NCBI RefSeq assembly: GCF_030381805.1
Contig: NZ_JAUDRH010000001.1
Location: forward strand, 1-64,000
DNA: 64,000 nucleotides
From: Chlorogloeopsis sp. ULAP01
GTDB lineage: Bacteria; Cyanobacteriota; Cyanobacteriia; Cyanobacteriales; Nostocaceae
Direction of reading: 5' to 3'
Shown in pieces: positions 1 to 8,898 of this stretch. The translations under genes and the position numbers were made by a program. The first letter of the stretch is position 1; the number at the start of each line of letters is the position of its first letter. Below the pieces are notes generated by a model. The model saw only the letters and a list, made by a program, of their open reading frames with translations, was not told where the DNA came from and made no database searches.

Positions 1-266
1 GGAACATATGCTGCGGCAATAGGTCGAATACCTAGTGCCAAACTATTGGCTAAAGTATCTGATCTAAGAGTCACGACTCGTTGAGGGTTGCGAGGAATGC
101 AAGTGCTACCCATGACGTGTTGCACGATTCGGCAATCCTCAACAGGCTGTTTATAGCCATTAATACTGGTATCGTTAGTTGCGTTGCAAGTCGAAACCAG
201 TATGACTGTTAAGATACTCAAAAGTATCAGATGGGTGAGGCGGCGCAAAGAAAGACTCGTGAACAT
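1..266 (-). CDS. Iron-siderophore ABC transporter substrate-binding lipoprotein (N-terminal part)
   Basis: Seen: a minus-strand reading frame opens with ATG at 264-266 and runs off the window edge after about 88 residues. It starts with a basic, hydrophobic leader ending in a lipobox-like LVSTC (Cys27), then a Cys-rich stretch (CRIVQHVMGSTCIP) followed by NPQRVVTL. Known: this opening is typical of cyanobacterial FecB/FhuD-type binding proteins that hand ferric siderophores to an inner-membrane ABC importer. Context: the start lies only about 10-20 bases downstream of the TonB-dependent receptor, so the two were probably one operon. The missing C-terminus prevents a check of whether this gene is also damaged. 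Confidence 0.8.
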   Translation of the reverse strand, partial: MFTSLSLRRLTHLILLSILTVILVSTCNATNDTSINGYKQPVEDCRIVQHVMGSTCIPRNPQRVVTLRSDTLANSLALGIRPIAAAYV

Positions 267-283
267 CTAACACCCTAAAACTG

Positions 284-2883
284 TCATGAAATAGTGCCTT
301 GAACGGTGAAAGGTTCACCTGGAGCAACAAGTGTTCCAGACCCAAATCGACTAGTATAATACTCTACATCAAAGAGATTACGGAAATTTAGGGCAGCACG
401 GAATTGCTCACGTTCGTAGAAAATTGCTGCATCGGTGCGGAAGTAACTGGGTAGCTCTAGAGTATTCGCCAAATCGGCTGCTCTTTCTCCAACATAATAG
501 AAGCCTAAACCAAACCCCAGTCCTTGCAAATCACCTTTTTGGATTCTGTAAGTTGTCCATAAATTGAATGAGTGTTCGGGTGCAGAAAACAATCGATTGC
601 CCTCTGGAATTGTATTATCTTTCGTGACTCTGGCATCGTTGTAGGCATAACCGCCAATAATGTTCCATCCCGGTAAAATTTCGCCATTGATATCTAACTC
701 AATTCCTTGACTGTTTTGTTCTCCAGTTTGAACCGAAAAGTTAGGATTATCAGGATCGGTAGTAGTGACATTCGAGCGCGTCAAATCATAAAAGGCAAGG
801 TTAGCGAAAAGTCGATCGGTGATATCGGCTTTGATACCTATTTCATACTGCGTTCCTCGTTCCGGCTGGAATGCTTCTCCGGTGGCTGATATACCGATTG
901 TAGGAGTAAACGATCGCGCGAAACTAGCATACAAAGAAATGGGCTGGATCGGTTGGTAAACAATCCCCACTCGTGGGCTGAATGCGGTGTCCGATTGGCT
1001 CGTTTCTTCGCCTACAAGTCGGTTCGTTGTACGCTCCTCAAAGAAATCCACCCGTCCGCCGAGCAGAAGTTTCAAGTTTTCAGCAAGAGTAATTTGATCT
1101 TGGAGGTAGATACCAAGCGTATCTCTAGTTGTAAAGCTAGAAAAGTTAGGAATACCAGTAGGGACAACGGTGTTGTCATAGACTGGATCGAAGATGTCTA
1201 CTGGGGCAACAGAAAAAATGTTATTTTCAAAGCTTAAATCACTTGTATTTCGACTCAAACTAAAGCCAAATAGAAGTTGATGCCCAATTGAGCCAGTGCT
1301 GAACTCGCCCAGTAAGTTGGTATCTAGATAGTAGTTGTCATAAAATTGACTGCCAATTATAGCCCTTCGATTTAGCGTGCGATTATCAGCCGCTAGACTA
1401 GTGGGAATGATAGTCACACCGCGCTCATCAGAGTCATAAAACCTATAACGGAAGGCATTTCGCAGCCTCAAGTTTTCATTGAATCGATGCTCAAAGCGAT
1501 AGCCAACTCTGCCAACGACGGTTACTTTATCTTCTACTGGTCCTACTGAATTAAAACTACGGCGTACTTCTCCATTCGGATTTGGTAGCACAGTACCTAC
1601 GGCTGGTAATCCGTTAGGTTGCTGGTTATTTCTTTCCATTCTATTGACATCGCCCTCTAGCACCAAGTCTGTATTTTGACCCAGGCTCAAGCTCAAACTC
1701 GGAGCAATGGAGAGCTTTGTAAATTCGTTAAAGTCAACGAAAGTTTCAGCACTCCGATAACCAGCAATGAATCTATAGAGAGCCGTTTTAGAATCATTCA
1801 ACGGCCCAGTGAGATCGATTGTCCCTTGATAATCATTAAAACTACCAATCGTCGCGCTGATTTCGTAAAACGGATCGCGTAGTGGTTGTTTGGTCACAAA
1901 GTTAATCGTTCCAGCAAGAGCACCTTCTCCGTACAAAACAGAGGCTGGGCCCTTCAATACTTCTAGCCGTTCTACATTCACAAAACCACTATCGCTAAGT
2001 ATGTCATCAGGTATCCCGTTTACAAGACTGTTGCCATAATTTTCAAAACCTCGAATGGAAAAATTGTCTCTGCTTCCAGCAGAACCAGGACTAATTGGCG
2101 TTATACCACTGACGTTTTCTAATCCATCTGTGATGCTTCTGGCTTGACGGTCTCGCAGTACCTGTTGCGGCACAACTTGAATAGATTGGGGAATATCCCG
2201 CAATGGCGTATCGATTCTCGTTCCCACTGAGGTATCTGGTACGCGATAACTGTCTTGCTCCCCCGTCACTACCAATTCAATCGGCTCATCCTGCTGTACT
2301 GTCGGTTGTTCTGACCCCTCCCCTTCCCCTCCCCTTGGTAAGGGGAGGGGAAGGGGAGGGGTGGGGTTTTGTGCTGTTGCAGCAGCAGTTATACCAAAAA
2401 CCAACCCTGCATCATCATCAAATAACTCAACGTTTGGTAAAGCATTCTCACCTACCACCGTCACTCGCACAGTATTTATATCAACATTTATAACTGTTAT
2501 CTCTGTAATTCCCGAACTTGGCTTTTGGGAGCGGAATGTGAAGGCTTCTCCCGATGGTAAACGCAACTGAGCATTAGATATATCTGCAATAAAATTATTA
2601 CCTTCACTGCGATTTGTAACTTGCAGTTTCTCCCCTTGTGCTGTTTCTAAAATCACCTCACACCTATATCTGTGGAATTTGCTTTTACAGCGGTAATGGT
2701 TACAGTCTCTTGACTTGGAGTTTGTACTAGCTGATACGCGCTGCTACTAAAAAATTCTACTTGATTGAGATATGGAATCTTACTGCTAGATATTTGGGCA
2801 TTTTCAGCGATCGCGACATTTATAGCTATCACCCAAGCCGATCCAGATACAAATAATATTGATAGTAACTTTTGTAACTTCAT
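284..2883 (-). pseudogene. TonB-dependent siderophore receptor with AMIN domain, frameshifted and prematurely stopped
   Basis: Outer-membrane receptor for ferric siderophores. Order on the minus strand: signal peptide from ATG 2883, AMIN domain, Pro/Gly-rich linker, plug domain (DIPQSIQVVPQQVL, LEVLKGPASVLYGEG) and a beta-barrel ending in NFRNLFDVEYY. Seen: the first 76 residues end at TGA 2653-2655, and the rest is read one frame over from GTG 2656. Adding one base near 2655 joins them as ...STDIGV-E-VILETA..., so one base appears deleted. At the 3' end the frame stops at TGA (284-286), followed in frame by Gln-Phe and TAG (275-277). The ancestral end was probably ...GTISWQF. The terminal Phe, known to matter for barrel assembly, is therefore lost. 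The adjacent regulator is also broken. Sequencing error at either point cannot be excluded. Confidence 0.85.
2314..2362. repeat. Perfect palindrome inserted in frame within the receptor linker
   Basis: Two perfectly complementary 23-base arms made of CCCC/CCCCTT blocks flank a 3-base loop (2337-2339). On the minus strand it encodes a low-complexity PPLPLPLPRGGEGEG segment between the AMIN and plug domains. It does not resemble the flanking protein, so it is best read as a palindromic mini-repeat that landed in a tolerant linker without breaking the frame. Confidence 0.75.
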
Positions 2884-3005
2884 TGATGACTCTCACACCT
2901 GTATTTTATGAAGAATGCTGTTATAGAGAAAACTTCTCAAATATAAATTACGGTGAGTTTAGAATTTTTTCAGGCTGCGAGTCTATCTAAAAATGGCGGT
3001 CAATT

Positions 3006-3034
3006 ATCCCAAAAAAGTAGTTTTCATCCCAAAA
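3006..3034. promoter_or_regulatory. Direct repeat ATCCCAAAA x2, 20-bp spacing: candidate AraC/PchR operator
   Basis: The nine bases ATCCCAAAA occur at 3006-3014 and again at 3026-3034, exactly 20 bases apart, in the gap between the divergent receptor gene (start 2883) and the DUF4351 gene (start 3080). Direct half-sites about two helical turns apart are the usual arrangement for AraC-family activators. A PchR-like regulator gene lies about 2 kb away. That this regulator binds here is inference. Confidence 0.4.
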
Positions 3035-3079
3035 TCTATGTTTAGTGACATTTGGCTATAATTTTTTTGACATTGGGCG

Positions 3080-4102
3080 ATGGGCGGCGCACCATTCCCT
3101 ATGAATGAATCTACCAATCAACTCATGACCGAGGAACTCCAAAGAGCCGATAATGATTCGCCGTGGAAAGAAATCCTAGAAGCCTACTTTCCCCAAGCCA
3201 TGCAGTTTTTCTTTCCCCAAACAGCTGTACTGATTAATTGGGAACGTCCTTACGAGTTTCTCGATAAGGAATTTCAACAAATTGCCCGCGAAGCCGAACT
3301 CGGTAGAAGATACGCAGATAAGTTAGTCAAAGTTTGGCAACTTCAAGGAGAGGAGATTTGGCTGTTAATTCATGTCGAAATCCAAGCCACACCAGAAGAT
3401 AATTTTGCACAAAGGATGTTTTCCTACAACCTGCGAATTTTTGATAAATTTGCCAAACCAGCCATTAGCCTTGCAATTTTGTGCGATGCAGACTCGAAAT
3501 GGCGACCAAATCAATACAGTTATAATTACCCTGATTGTGGACTGCACTTTCGATTTGGAACAGTCAAACTGCTGGATTATCAAAATCGATGGAGTGAATT
3601 ACAAGATAGTGATAATCCGTTTGCCACAGTGGTAATGGCGCATCTGAAGACACAGCAAACTACCAAACAGCTCCTAGAACGTAAGGTTTGGAAGTTTAGC
3701 TTAATTCGACGATTGTATGAACAAGGATTGCAAGAAAGGGAGATTCGTAATCTCTATCGATTTATTGATTGGGTTATGATTTTACCAAAACAGTTAGAAG
3801 CAGAGTTTTGGCAAGAGTTTAAACAATTTGAGCAGGAGCTTCGTATGAGTTACATAACAACAGGTGAGCGCATTGGCTACGAGCGGGGTAAGGAAGAAGG
3901 TAAACTCGAAGGCAAACTCGAAGGTGAGCAAGCACTTGTCCTACGGTTACTGCAAAAACGGGTGGGAGATTTACCCCAAGAAGTTCAACAACAGATTCAC
4001 AGTCTTTCGCTAGAACAGTTGGAAGCTCTGGGTGAGGCTTTATTAGATTTTAGGACGAACGCTGACTTACTCAACTGGCTACAAACAAATCACACAGTTT
4101 AG
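3080..4102 (+). CDS. DUF4351-type, PD-(D/E)XK nuclease-like protein (Rpn/transposase-like family)
   Basis: A 340-residue soluble protein. The N-terminal half resembles the PD-(D/E)XK-type Rpn/transposase-like family common in cyanobacteria: ADKLVKV, then GEEIWLLIHVEIQ with the E-x-Q pair standing for the usual E-x-K. The C-terminal part has a charged linker repeating EGKLEGKLEGE (around residues 273-283), then a DUF4351 tail (LVLRLLQKRVGDLP, LSLEQLEALGEALLDF). Such genes are multicopy and are thought to act in DNA cleavage or recombination, but cellular roles are poorly defined. The start is uncertain: ATG at 3080, 3101 and 3125 are all possible, and the family usually begins near the third (MTEELQ). 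It is divergent from the receptor and unlikely to belong to the siderophore pathway. Confidence 0.75.
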   Translation: MGGAPFPMNESTNQLMTEELQRADNDSPWKEILEAYFPQAMQFFFPQTAVLINWERPYEFLDKEFQQIAREAELGRRYADKLVKVWQLQGEEIWLLIHVEIQATPEDNFAQRMFSYNLRIFDKFAKPAISLAILCDADSKWRPNQYSYNYPDCGLHFRFGTVKLLDYQNRWSELQDSDNPFATVVMAHLKTQQTTKQLLERKVWKFSLIRRLYEQGLQEREIRNLYRFIDWVMILPKQLEAEFWQEFKQFEQELRMSYITTGERIGYERGKEEGKLEGKLEGEQALVLRLLQKRVGDLPQEVQQQIHSLSLEQLEALGEALLDFRTNADLLNWLQTNHTV

Positions 4103-4107
4103 ACTGC

Positions 4108-5100
4108 TCACACCTTACCCTGGAGACAATCACGGGGACTAATCCCAAACATCCGTTTAAATGCTGCCGAAAATTGCCCCAAGTGGGAATATCCTACACA
4201 GTTTGCCACATCAGCTACGCGCATATTACCTTCATACAGCAAAAGTCGTGCTTGTTCCATGCGGTATTGATGTAAATATTGAAAAGCACTTTTCCCAAAA
4301 ACTTTCTGAAAACCCTGTTTTAACTGATAAGGGCTGAGTCCAACTGTTTATGCTATTTCCATCATAGATGGAGGATTTTCCATCCGGCTTTCTAAAAGCT
4401 CTTTGGCTTGATAAATTCTCTCAATTACAGTCCGCTTTGGTTTGTGTGGGTGAGATTGGATAGCTTCTCCCGTTATGTCCTGTTGTAATCGTAAGGCGAT
4501 TAGTTCCAGCACTTTAGATTCTAAATAAATCTGTTTAACCAAACCTTGAAAGGGACATTGCCAAATTTGCTGTAAACTCACCTGCATTTGAGTAGTAATT
4601 GTACCAGTACGTACAGAATATTCCTCATCTGGTTGGCGAAATAGATGCTTCAACAGAGGTGGAATCACGTCATTGTTAATACCAAATAATGTTTTAAATA
4701 ATTCTGGTTGAATGTGAATATCAATTTCTTGTTTTTTTTGTGATGAAGAAGTATATGACATCCTTGGAGACATTCCACAACCGCATAAAGCCGTTTCACC
4801 AGCCTTTTGCGAGGCATATTCAAAATTACTAACACAATCACCTGCTATCTGAAAATAAAACTGTAAAGGATGCTCTGGGTTTTCTGGGAAAATTTCGGTT
4901 ACATACTCGTGACTTTGATAATCTCTAATTGTGAGAAGAAATCCCTGATGTAGTTTAATATTTTTAATATAGCCATGACCTAAATCATGGGGATAGTCTA
5001 TAAGGTTTTCTGAAAAATAATTACCTGCATTGAGAATTGAACTTTCTGCCACTGGGGGAAATGGATTTGTATTATCTGGCTGTAAAATGGTGTTTGGCAT
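4108..5100 (-). pseudogene. PchR-like AraC-family regulator interrupted by an in-frame TAA
   Basis: Transcriptional activator of the type that controls siderophore receptors in cyanobacteria. Seen: an N-terminal sensing region (FQIAGDCVSNFEYA, SPRMSYTSS, LFKTLFGI), then the first AraC helix-turn-helix beginning ERIYQAKELLESRM...SMMEIA. The frame then meets TAA, but continues without shift as TVGLSPYQLKQGFQKVFGKS ... LHQYRMEQARLLL ... VANCVGYSHLGQFSAAFKRM ... to TGA at 4108-4110. Reading through the single stop gives a protein of about 330 residues from ATG 5098-5100, normal for PchR. The frame is open further upstream to 5160, but that would add an odd hydrophobic leader. The stop removes nearly all of the DNA-binding domain, so the regulator should be inactive, matching the damaged receptor nearby. 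Confidence 0.85.
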
Positions 5101-5252
5101 AGAAAAGTGGCAAAACACAGGTAACGAAAGTTTTGCAAGACAAATAATAATTATTTTCAATAAGTATACAAGATTTTCCCCTGACTTTCAATCAGGTAAA
5201 TATAATCTGCGCGATCGCTCTGACATCACAGTTCTCATCACCATTTTCTCGT

Positions 5253-5349
5253 TTCTAGGCACCAGCCTAGAAAAGCATTAATTGAGTCTCCGCCTCTTGT
5301 TCATAAGGCAGAGCCTCACAGTTTGTATTACCATGCTCTGCATGGTAAT
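5253..5349. repeat. Intergenic hairpin cluster (three adjacent inverted repeats)
   Basis: Between the two divergent genes: an 8-bp stem with a 4-base loop at 5253-5272, a GC-richer inverted segment around 5288-5316 (CCGCCTCTTG / AGGCAGAGCCTC), and a perfect 10-bp stem with a 3-base loop at 5327-5349. This string of small palindromes resembles the composite intergenic repeats common in Nostocales. It could also end transcription from either side. Confidence 0.5.
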
Positions 5350-5465
5350 AAGAAATAAAAAATTTTTGGTTAAAACTTTTTAGTTAAATTGTTTAGATAA
5401 CGTTCGTAATTGAGATGGTGAGTTGTGTATTCATCTTAAAGATAAATTTATTCACCCATATATTT

Positions 5466-6407
5466 ATGACTCAATTTACGAACCAAAAATTCCCGACTAA
5501 ATCTCGTTTGAGTGCAATTGCTTCTCGAATAGCAGTGGGTTTATTATTCTTTTCATCGCCTTTCGTTGTAACGAGCGCTAGTTGGGCGCAGCAGGCATCG
5601 GAAGTACCACTCACAAATTCTCCTGACGTTAAAATATCTGTACCTCTACAGGGTAATAATTCTCAGCCTTCTATTAGTGTTGCTCCTGATAAAGTTTCTC
5701 CTGCAATACCAGTTTTACTTCAGGTGTTGCAAGGCAAACAACCGCAGGCGGGCTTTGACGCTACTTCTGCGATACCTGTGTTAATTCAGGGGTTACAGGG
5801 CGGTAATCCAGATGTGCGATCGCAAGCTATTTCTGCTGTTCCCGGTATCATTAAAGCGTTGCAGGCTGATAAACCACAAGTTCAGCCACAAGTTCAACCA
5901 CAAGTTCAGCCACAAGTTCAAGTGCAACCTCAATCACAACCTAAACCAAGGACAAAAGTAGCAGGTAACTGTGTAGTAACAAATCCAGTGTCTATTGTAC
6001 CTGGGCTAATTCAAGGATTAAGCAATCAAGACGAAATTGTTCGCTTCTTTGCTGCTTCTGCTCTTGCCTGTATCGGAGAAGGAGCCACATCTGCGGTTCC
6101 TAACTTATTAGGTAGTTTGCAAGATCCAGATAAGTCTGTGCGTTTAGTTGCTGCCTTGGCTTTGGATGCCATTGGTGCAGGTTTCCAGCATACAGCTAGG
6201 CAGTTATCATCTGAGGAATCAAGTCCGTTACTATCTAACTTTGGCTCTGTGTTGAATTTAGTCACCGATCCATTACTAAAGCTTCCACAAACTTTACTTA
6301 ATCCACAACAAAAAACACCAATTCAACAACAAGTTCCCCCCCAACAACAAACACCAATTCAACCACAAGGACAAATTCCTCCTCAACAACAAATACAAAG
6401 CCCTTGA
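5466..6407 (+). CDS. Secreted HEAT-repeat protein with PQ-rich spacer
   Basis: From ATG 5466 the product has a basic N-terminus and a hydrophobic core ending SASWAQQ, a good Sec signal peptide. An alternative start at 5415 would bury this signal. The mature part has HEAT-like helical units (SAIPVLIQGLQGGNPDVRSQ; VSIVPGLIQGLSNQDEIVRF; SAVPNLLGSLQDPDKSVRLV) separated by a spacer of repeated PQVQ (a 12-bp tandem unit, 5874-5921). The C-terminus is Gln/Pro-rich. HEAT repeats bind proteins, so it is probably a periplasmic scaffold, but no partner is evident. It is not obviously co-transcribed with its neighbours. The exact function is unknown. Confidence 0.75.
   Translation: MTQFTNQKFPTKSRLSAIASRIAVGLLFFSSPFVVTSASWAQQASEVPLTNSPDVKISVPLQGNNSQPSISVAPDKVSPAIPVLLQVLQGKQPQAGFDATSAIPVLIQGLQGGNPDVRSQAISAVPGIIKALQADKPQVQPQVQPQVQPQVQVQPQSQPKPRTKVAGNCVVTNPVSIVPGLIQGLSNQDEIVRFFAASALACIGEGATSAVPNLLGSLQDPDKSVRLVAALALDAIGAGFQHTARQLSSEESSPLLSNFGSVLNLVTDPLLKLPQTLLNPQQKTPIQQQVPPQQQTPIQPQGQIPPQQQIQSP
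5874..5921 (+). repeat. 12-bp tandem repeat, four units, coding for PQVQ
   Basis: Four consecutive copies of CCACAAGTTCAR inside the HEAT-repeat gene. The unit length is a multiple of three, so copy-number change would alter spacer length without shifting the frame. Confidence 0.75.
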
Positions 6408-6531
6408 AAACCAATAGCGTCAATCAAGACAGCTTAAGCGCTCGCCTGATTTCAAGTGTATGCATGAGGGCGATCGCTTTTTACTTTGATTAGCTCAATC
6501 ACACTTTCTAACAACCTCATCACAAAATTAC

Positions 6532-7437
6532 CTAAATTTTGACTTGTTCTCTGTAGGCTTTTGGTGTTATACCGATATGCTTGCGAAAAACGTTAGTGAA
6601 GTGGCTCTGATTTTGAAATCCAACTTGCTGGCTAATTTGATTTATAGCTTCCTCGGTTCGTGCTAATAATCTTTTTGCCTTCTCAATTCTACAATTTGTG
6701 ACGTACTGATGAGGTGACAACCCTGTTGACTGTTTAAAAAGTCGCGAAAAATGATACATACTCATTTGCACTACATCAGCAATTTCTACGAGTGATAAAT
6801 CTTGATCAAGATTTTCATCAATATATTCAATTGCTTTTCGCAACCTTATCTGAGAGAGTCCTTCAGAATATGTGGGAATTGCTGCCAAGAATTTAGAATA
6901 CTTTTTAAGCAGATGAAGGCATAAGGTTACAGCTAAAGAGTCTATGTATAAAATACTTCCCGTATTAACTGATTCAAGTTCCGACTTGAGTGCCAATCCA
7001 ATATGTTGAATCAAAGGATCAGGGGAAGCAAAATGAGGAATAATTTCGTAGCGTTGTAAATCGATAGTGTCGTAACTAACACGATCAAAAAGTTCGGCAT
7101 CTAAGCTGATGACTATAAATTCTGCTTCTGATTCCCAACATAATTTATGATTGATATTAGCTGGGACGACAACTATGTCACCATACTTGATGTTCTCAGT
7201 TTGAATACGTCCACCCAACACTCGTTCAGCTTTAATCGGTCTATTTGCAAGACTAATACTAAGCGCGTGCTGTGTAGGACTATGTTCTGGAGTTTCACTG
7301 CCAGGCTGTCGATGAAAGTCTAGGCGTATGCCATTCCATTTGGCATTATAGCTAGAGATCACAGGCGATCGCGGCAGAATGTTTGTATAAGGATTTTCTT
7401 GTGCAAAATCAACACTAAATATTTTCTCTTCTGCCAT
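6532..7437 (-). CDS. AraC-family transcriptional regulator
   Basis: A 301-residue regulator. Residues about 1-180 form a cupin-like sensing region (IKYGDIVVVPANINHKL). The C-terminal ~105 residues carry both AraC helix-turn-helix units: DLSLVEIADVVQMSMYHFSR and INQISQQVGFQNQSHFTNVF, then GITPKAYRE. Unlike the PchR-like gene at 4.1-5.1 kb, this one is intact and of a different subtype. It starts at ATG 7437 and diverges from the DCC-family gene at 7581, sharing a gap of about 140 bases. Its inducer and targets are unknown; self-regulation or control of the divergent gene is possible. Confidence 0.85.
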   Translation of the reverse strand: MAEEKIFSVDFAQENPYTNILPRSPVISSYNAKWNGIRLDFHRQPGSETPEHSPTQHALSISLANRPIKAERVLGGRIQTENIKYGDIVVVPANINHKLCWESEAEFIVISLDAELFDRVSYDTIDLQRYEIIPHFASPDPLIQHIGLALKSELESVNTGSILYIDSLAVTLCLHLLKKYSKFLAAIPTYSEGLSQIRLRKAIEYIDENLDQDLSLVEIADVVQMSMYHFSRLFKQSTGLSPHQYVTNCRIEKAKRLLARTEEAINQISQQVGFQNQSHFTNVFRKHIGITPKAYREQVKI

Positions 7438-7580
7438 TGTTCTAGCCTCAGAAAAAATTGGGTTCTAGGTATTAGCCCATGCTGACTCGATTAAACACCA
7501 CTGATGATATTTGGCAAAATATAGATAACTAGATTTACAAATAGTAATAATATACACTAATTTTTTATCCTGTATCTGTT

Positions 7581-7991
7581 GTGAGCATACAATACTACGT
7601 CGTCTACGATGGCAATTGCAATCTCTGCGTTACTTTAGTGCAACTACTAGAAACTTTAGATCAAGGGAAGCTATTTCGCTACATTCCCATGCAAGACTCC
7701 CAGAGGCTGCAACAGTGGGAAATTACACCCCAAGATTGTGAGTTAGGTATGATTTTAATCGATGCCAATGCGCCAGAAAAACGCTGGCAAGGTAGTGCAG
7801 CTGCTGAAGAAATTGGACGTTTATTACCTTTGGGCAGTATATTTGTGGATGCTTATCGTGCTTTACCCGGTATGAAATGGGTAGGTGATCGCGTCTACGA
7901 GCAAATTCGCGACAATCGTTACACTCTGTTTGGCAAGCGTTCCAACACCTATAAATCTGTGTACTGTGAAGAAGGTGGGTGCAAAGTGTGA
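7581..7991 (+). CDS. DCC-family thiol-disulfide oxidoreductase (DUF393)
   Basis: A 136-residue protein starting at a GTG. The N-terminal motif YDGNCNLC (Asp10, Cys13, Cys16) is the DxxCxxC signature of the DCC family, predicted to have a thioredoxin-like fold and to act in redox reactions. The rest of the family pattern is present (FRYIPMQD, GSAAAEEIGRLLPLG, YRALPGMKWVGDRVY, FGKR). The tail carries a Cys pair-like CEEGGCKV. Length is typical. Substrates of this family are not known. It is probably a single-gene unit: the next gene lies on the other strand beyond a palindromic repeat. Confidence 0.85.
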   Translation: MSIQYYVVYDGNCNLCVTLVQLLETLDQGKLFRYIPMQDSQRLQQWEITPQDCELGMILIDANAPEKRWQGSAAAEEIGRLLPLGSIFVDAYRALPGMKWVGDRVYEQIRDNRYTLFGKRSNTYKSVYCEEGGCKV

Positions 7992-8010
7992 ATTTATGCT
8001 CTTTCTGAGT

Positions 8011-8096
8011 TTGGTAGGGTATGTTATCGCCAAGCGCAACGCACAAACCTGAATTTTCGGTGCGTTATGAACGGTAGTTCTAACGCACCCTACCAA
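8011..8096. mobile_element. MITE-like inverted-repeat element
   Basis: An 86-bp element with perfect 10-bp termini TTGGTAGGGT / ACCCTACCAA and internal GCGTTA-type motifs. It lies between two convergent genes and has no coding capacity. A related element occupies 30987-31064, and a degenerate relative lies near 29980-30034. Confidence 0.65.
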
Positions 8097-8119
8097 GGCT
8101 GTACCTTGCCACCTATCCC

Positions 8120-8533
8120 CTATTCACTCGGTTTATTAAACAACTCCAAAATCTGCCGACAAAAATTCTTGAGCTTTTCTCTTACTTCTTCTGAAGGTTG
8201 AGTCGTACCGACAAAATTCCAATTTTCGACCGTAGACAGTCGCCACTGTTCGCCAAGATGAGTAAATCCTGCTACTTCGACGCCAATTGCTCGACGTAAA
8301 CCGTTAATAGGATCTTGATAAAAACGGATTTGAATCAAAATACTGCGACTGTGCCAAGATTTACTGATTCCAGGAAAGTGAAAGCCGATATCTATGGAAT
8401 CTGGATCGACTAACTCTCTGGTTTGTGGATCATTTGTCCAGGGTTTAAGATCCGATCTAGCGTCGGGAAACTCGAATTTGAATAAATTCACCACTGCTGC
8501 AATCTTGCTGGCGAATTCCAGATTTGTTGCCAT
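8120..8533 (-). CDS. Conserved hypothetical protein
   Basis: About 137 residues from ATG 8533 (MATNLEFASKI); an upstream in-frame start at 8566 is possible but less likely. It is a soluble, mixed alpha/beta protein without signal peptide, membrane helix or Cys motif. The phrase GFHFPGISKSWHSRSILIQI and the C-terminal helix VREKLKNFCRQILELFNKP suggest a compact single domain. I do not recognise a named family. It is convergent with the DCC-family gene and separated from it by the MITE-like repeat. No function can be inferred. Confidence 0.65.
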   Translation of the reverse strand: MATNLEFASKIAAVVNLFKFEFPDARSDLKPWTNDPQTRELVDPDSIDIGFHFPGISKSWHSRSILIQIRFYQDPINGLRRAIGVEVAGFTHLGEQWRLSTVENWNFVGTTQPSEEVREKLKNFCRQILELFNKPSE

Positions 8534-8898
8534 CTCAGCTGCGTTCACGAAAAATACTCCCCTCAAGTGGTGTCTACTTAATAAATGATGGGATTACATA
8601 AAAACCGCCAGAAGGCACTTAGTATTGGACTTTTACCCTATCAATATCTTTTGAATTTAGCAACTTTAAATCAGGCTTTTCTGACAATTATGAGAGTTAA
8701 TGAATATTTAGCTTTGAAAAGAAAATTTTAAGTAAATATACTCAAAATGTCAAGAAAAAATAGGTAATCTCTGTCTATATTGACAGATACCGAGTGACGA
8801 TTGAAGAATTTCAACAAAATACCCTGTTATTCAGAACAAGAAGTTACACACTCCGATCTAAAATGACACTGTTAATCGGCAACACATAAGCTTGGTTT
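8534..8898. other. AT-rich non-coding stretch upstream of psbQ
   Basis: No open frame or structured repeat stands out. It should hold the psbQ promoter and that of the divergent hypothetical gene. No specific regulator site could be assigned. Confidence 0.5.

Noticed and set aside
2653..2656. GTGA overlap between the signal-peptide frame and the receptor body read as translational coupling
   Set aside because: The first frame ends inside the AMIN start and rejoins the second with one added base, so a frameshift explains it better than two coupled genes.
5874..5921. Short tandem array as a CRISPR
   Set aside because: Units are 12 bp with no spacers and lie in frame within a gene; no cas genes are present.
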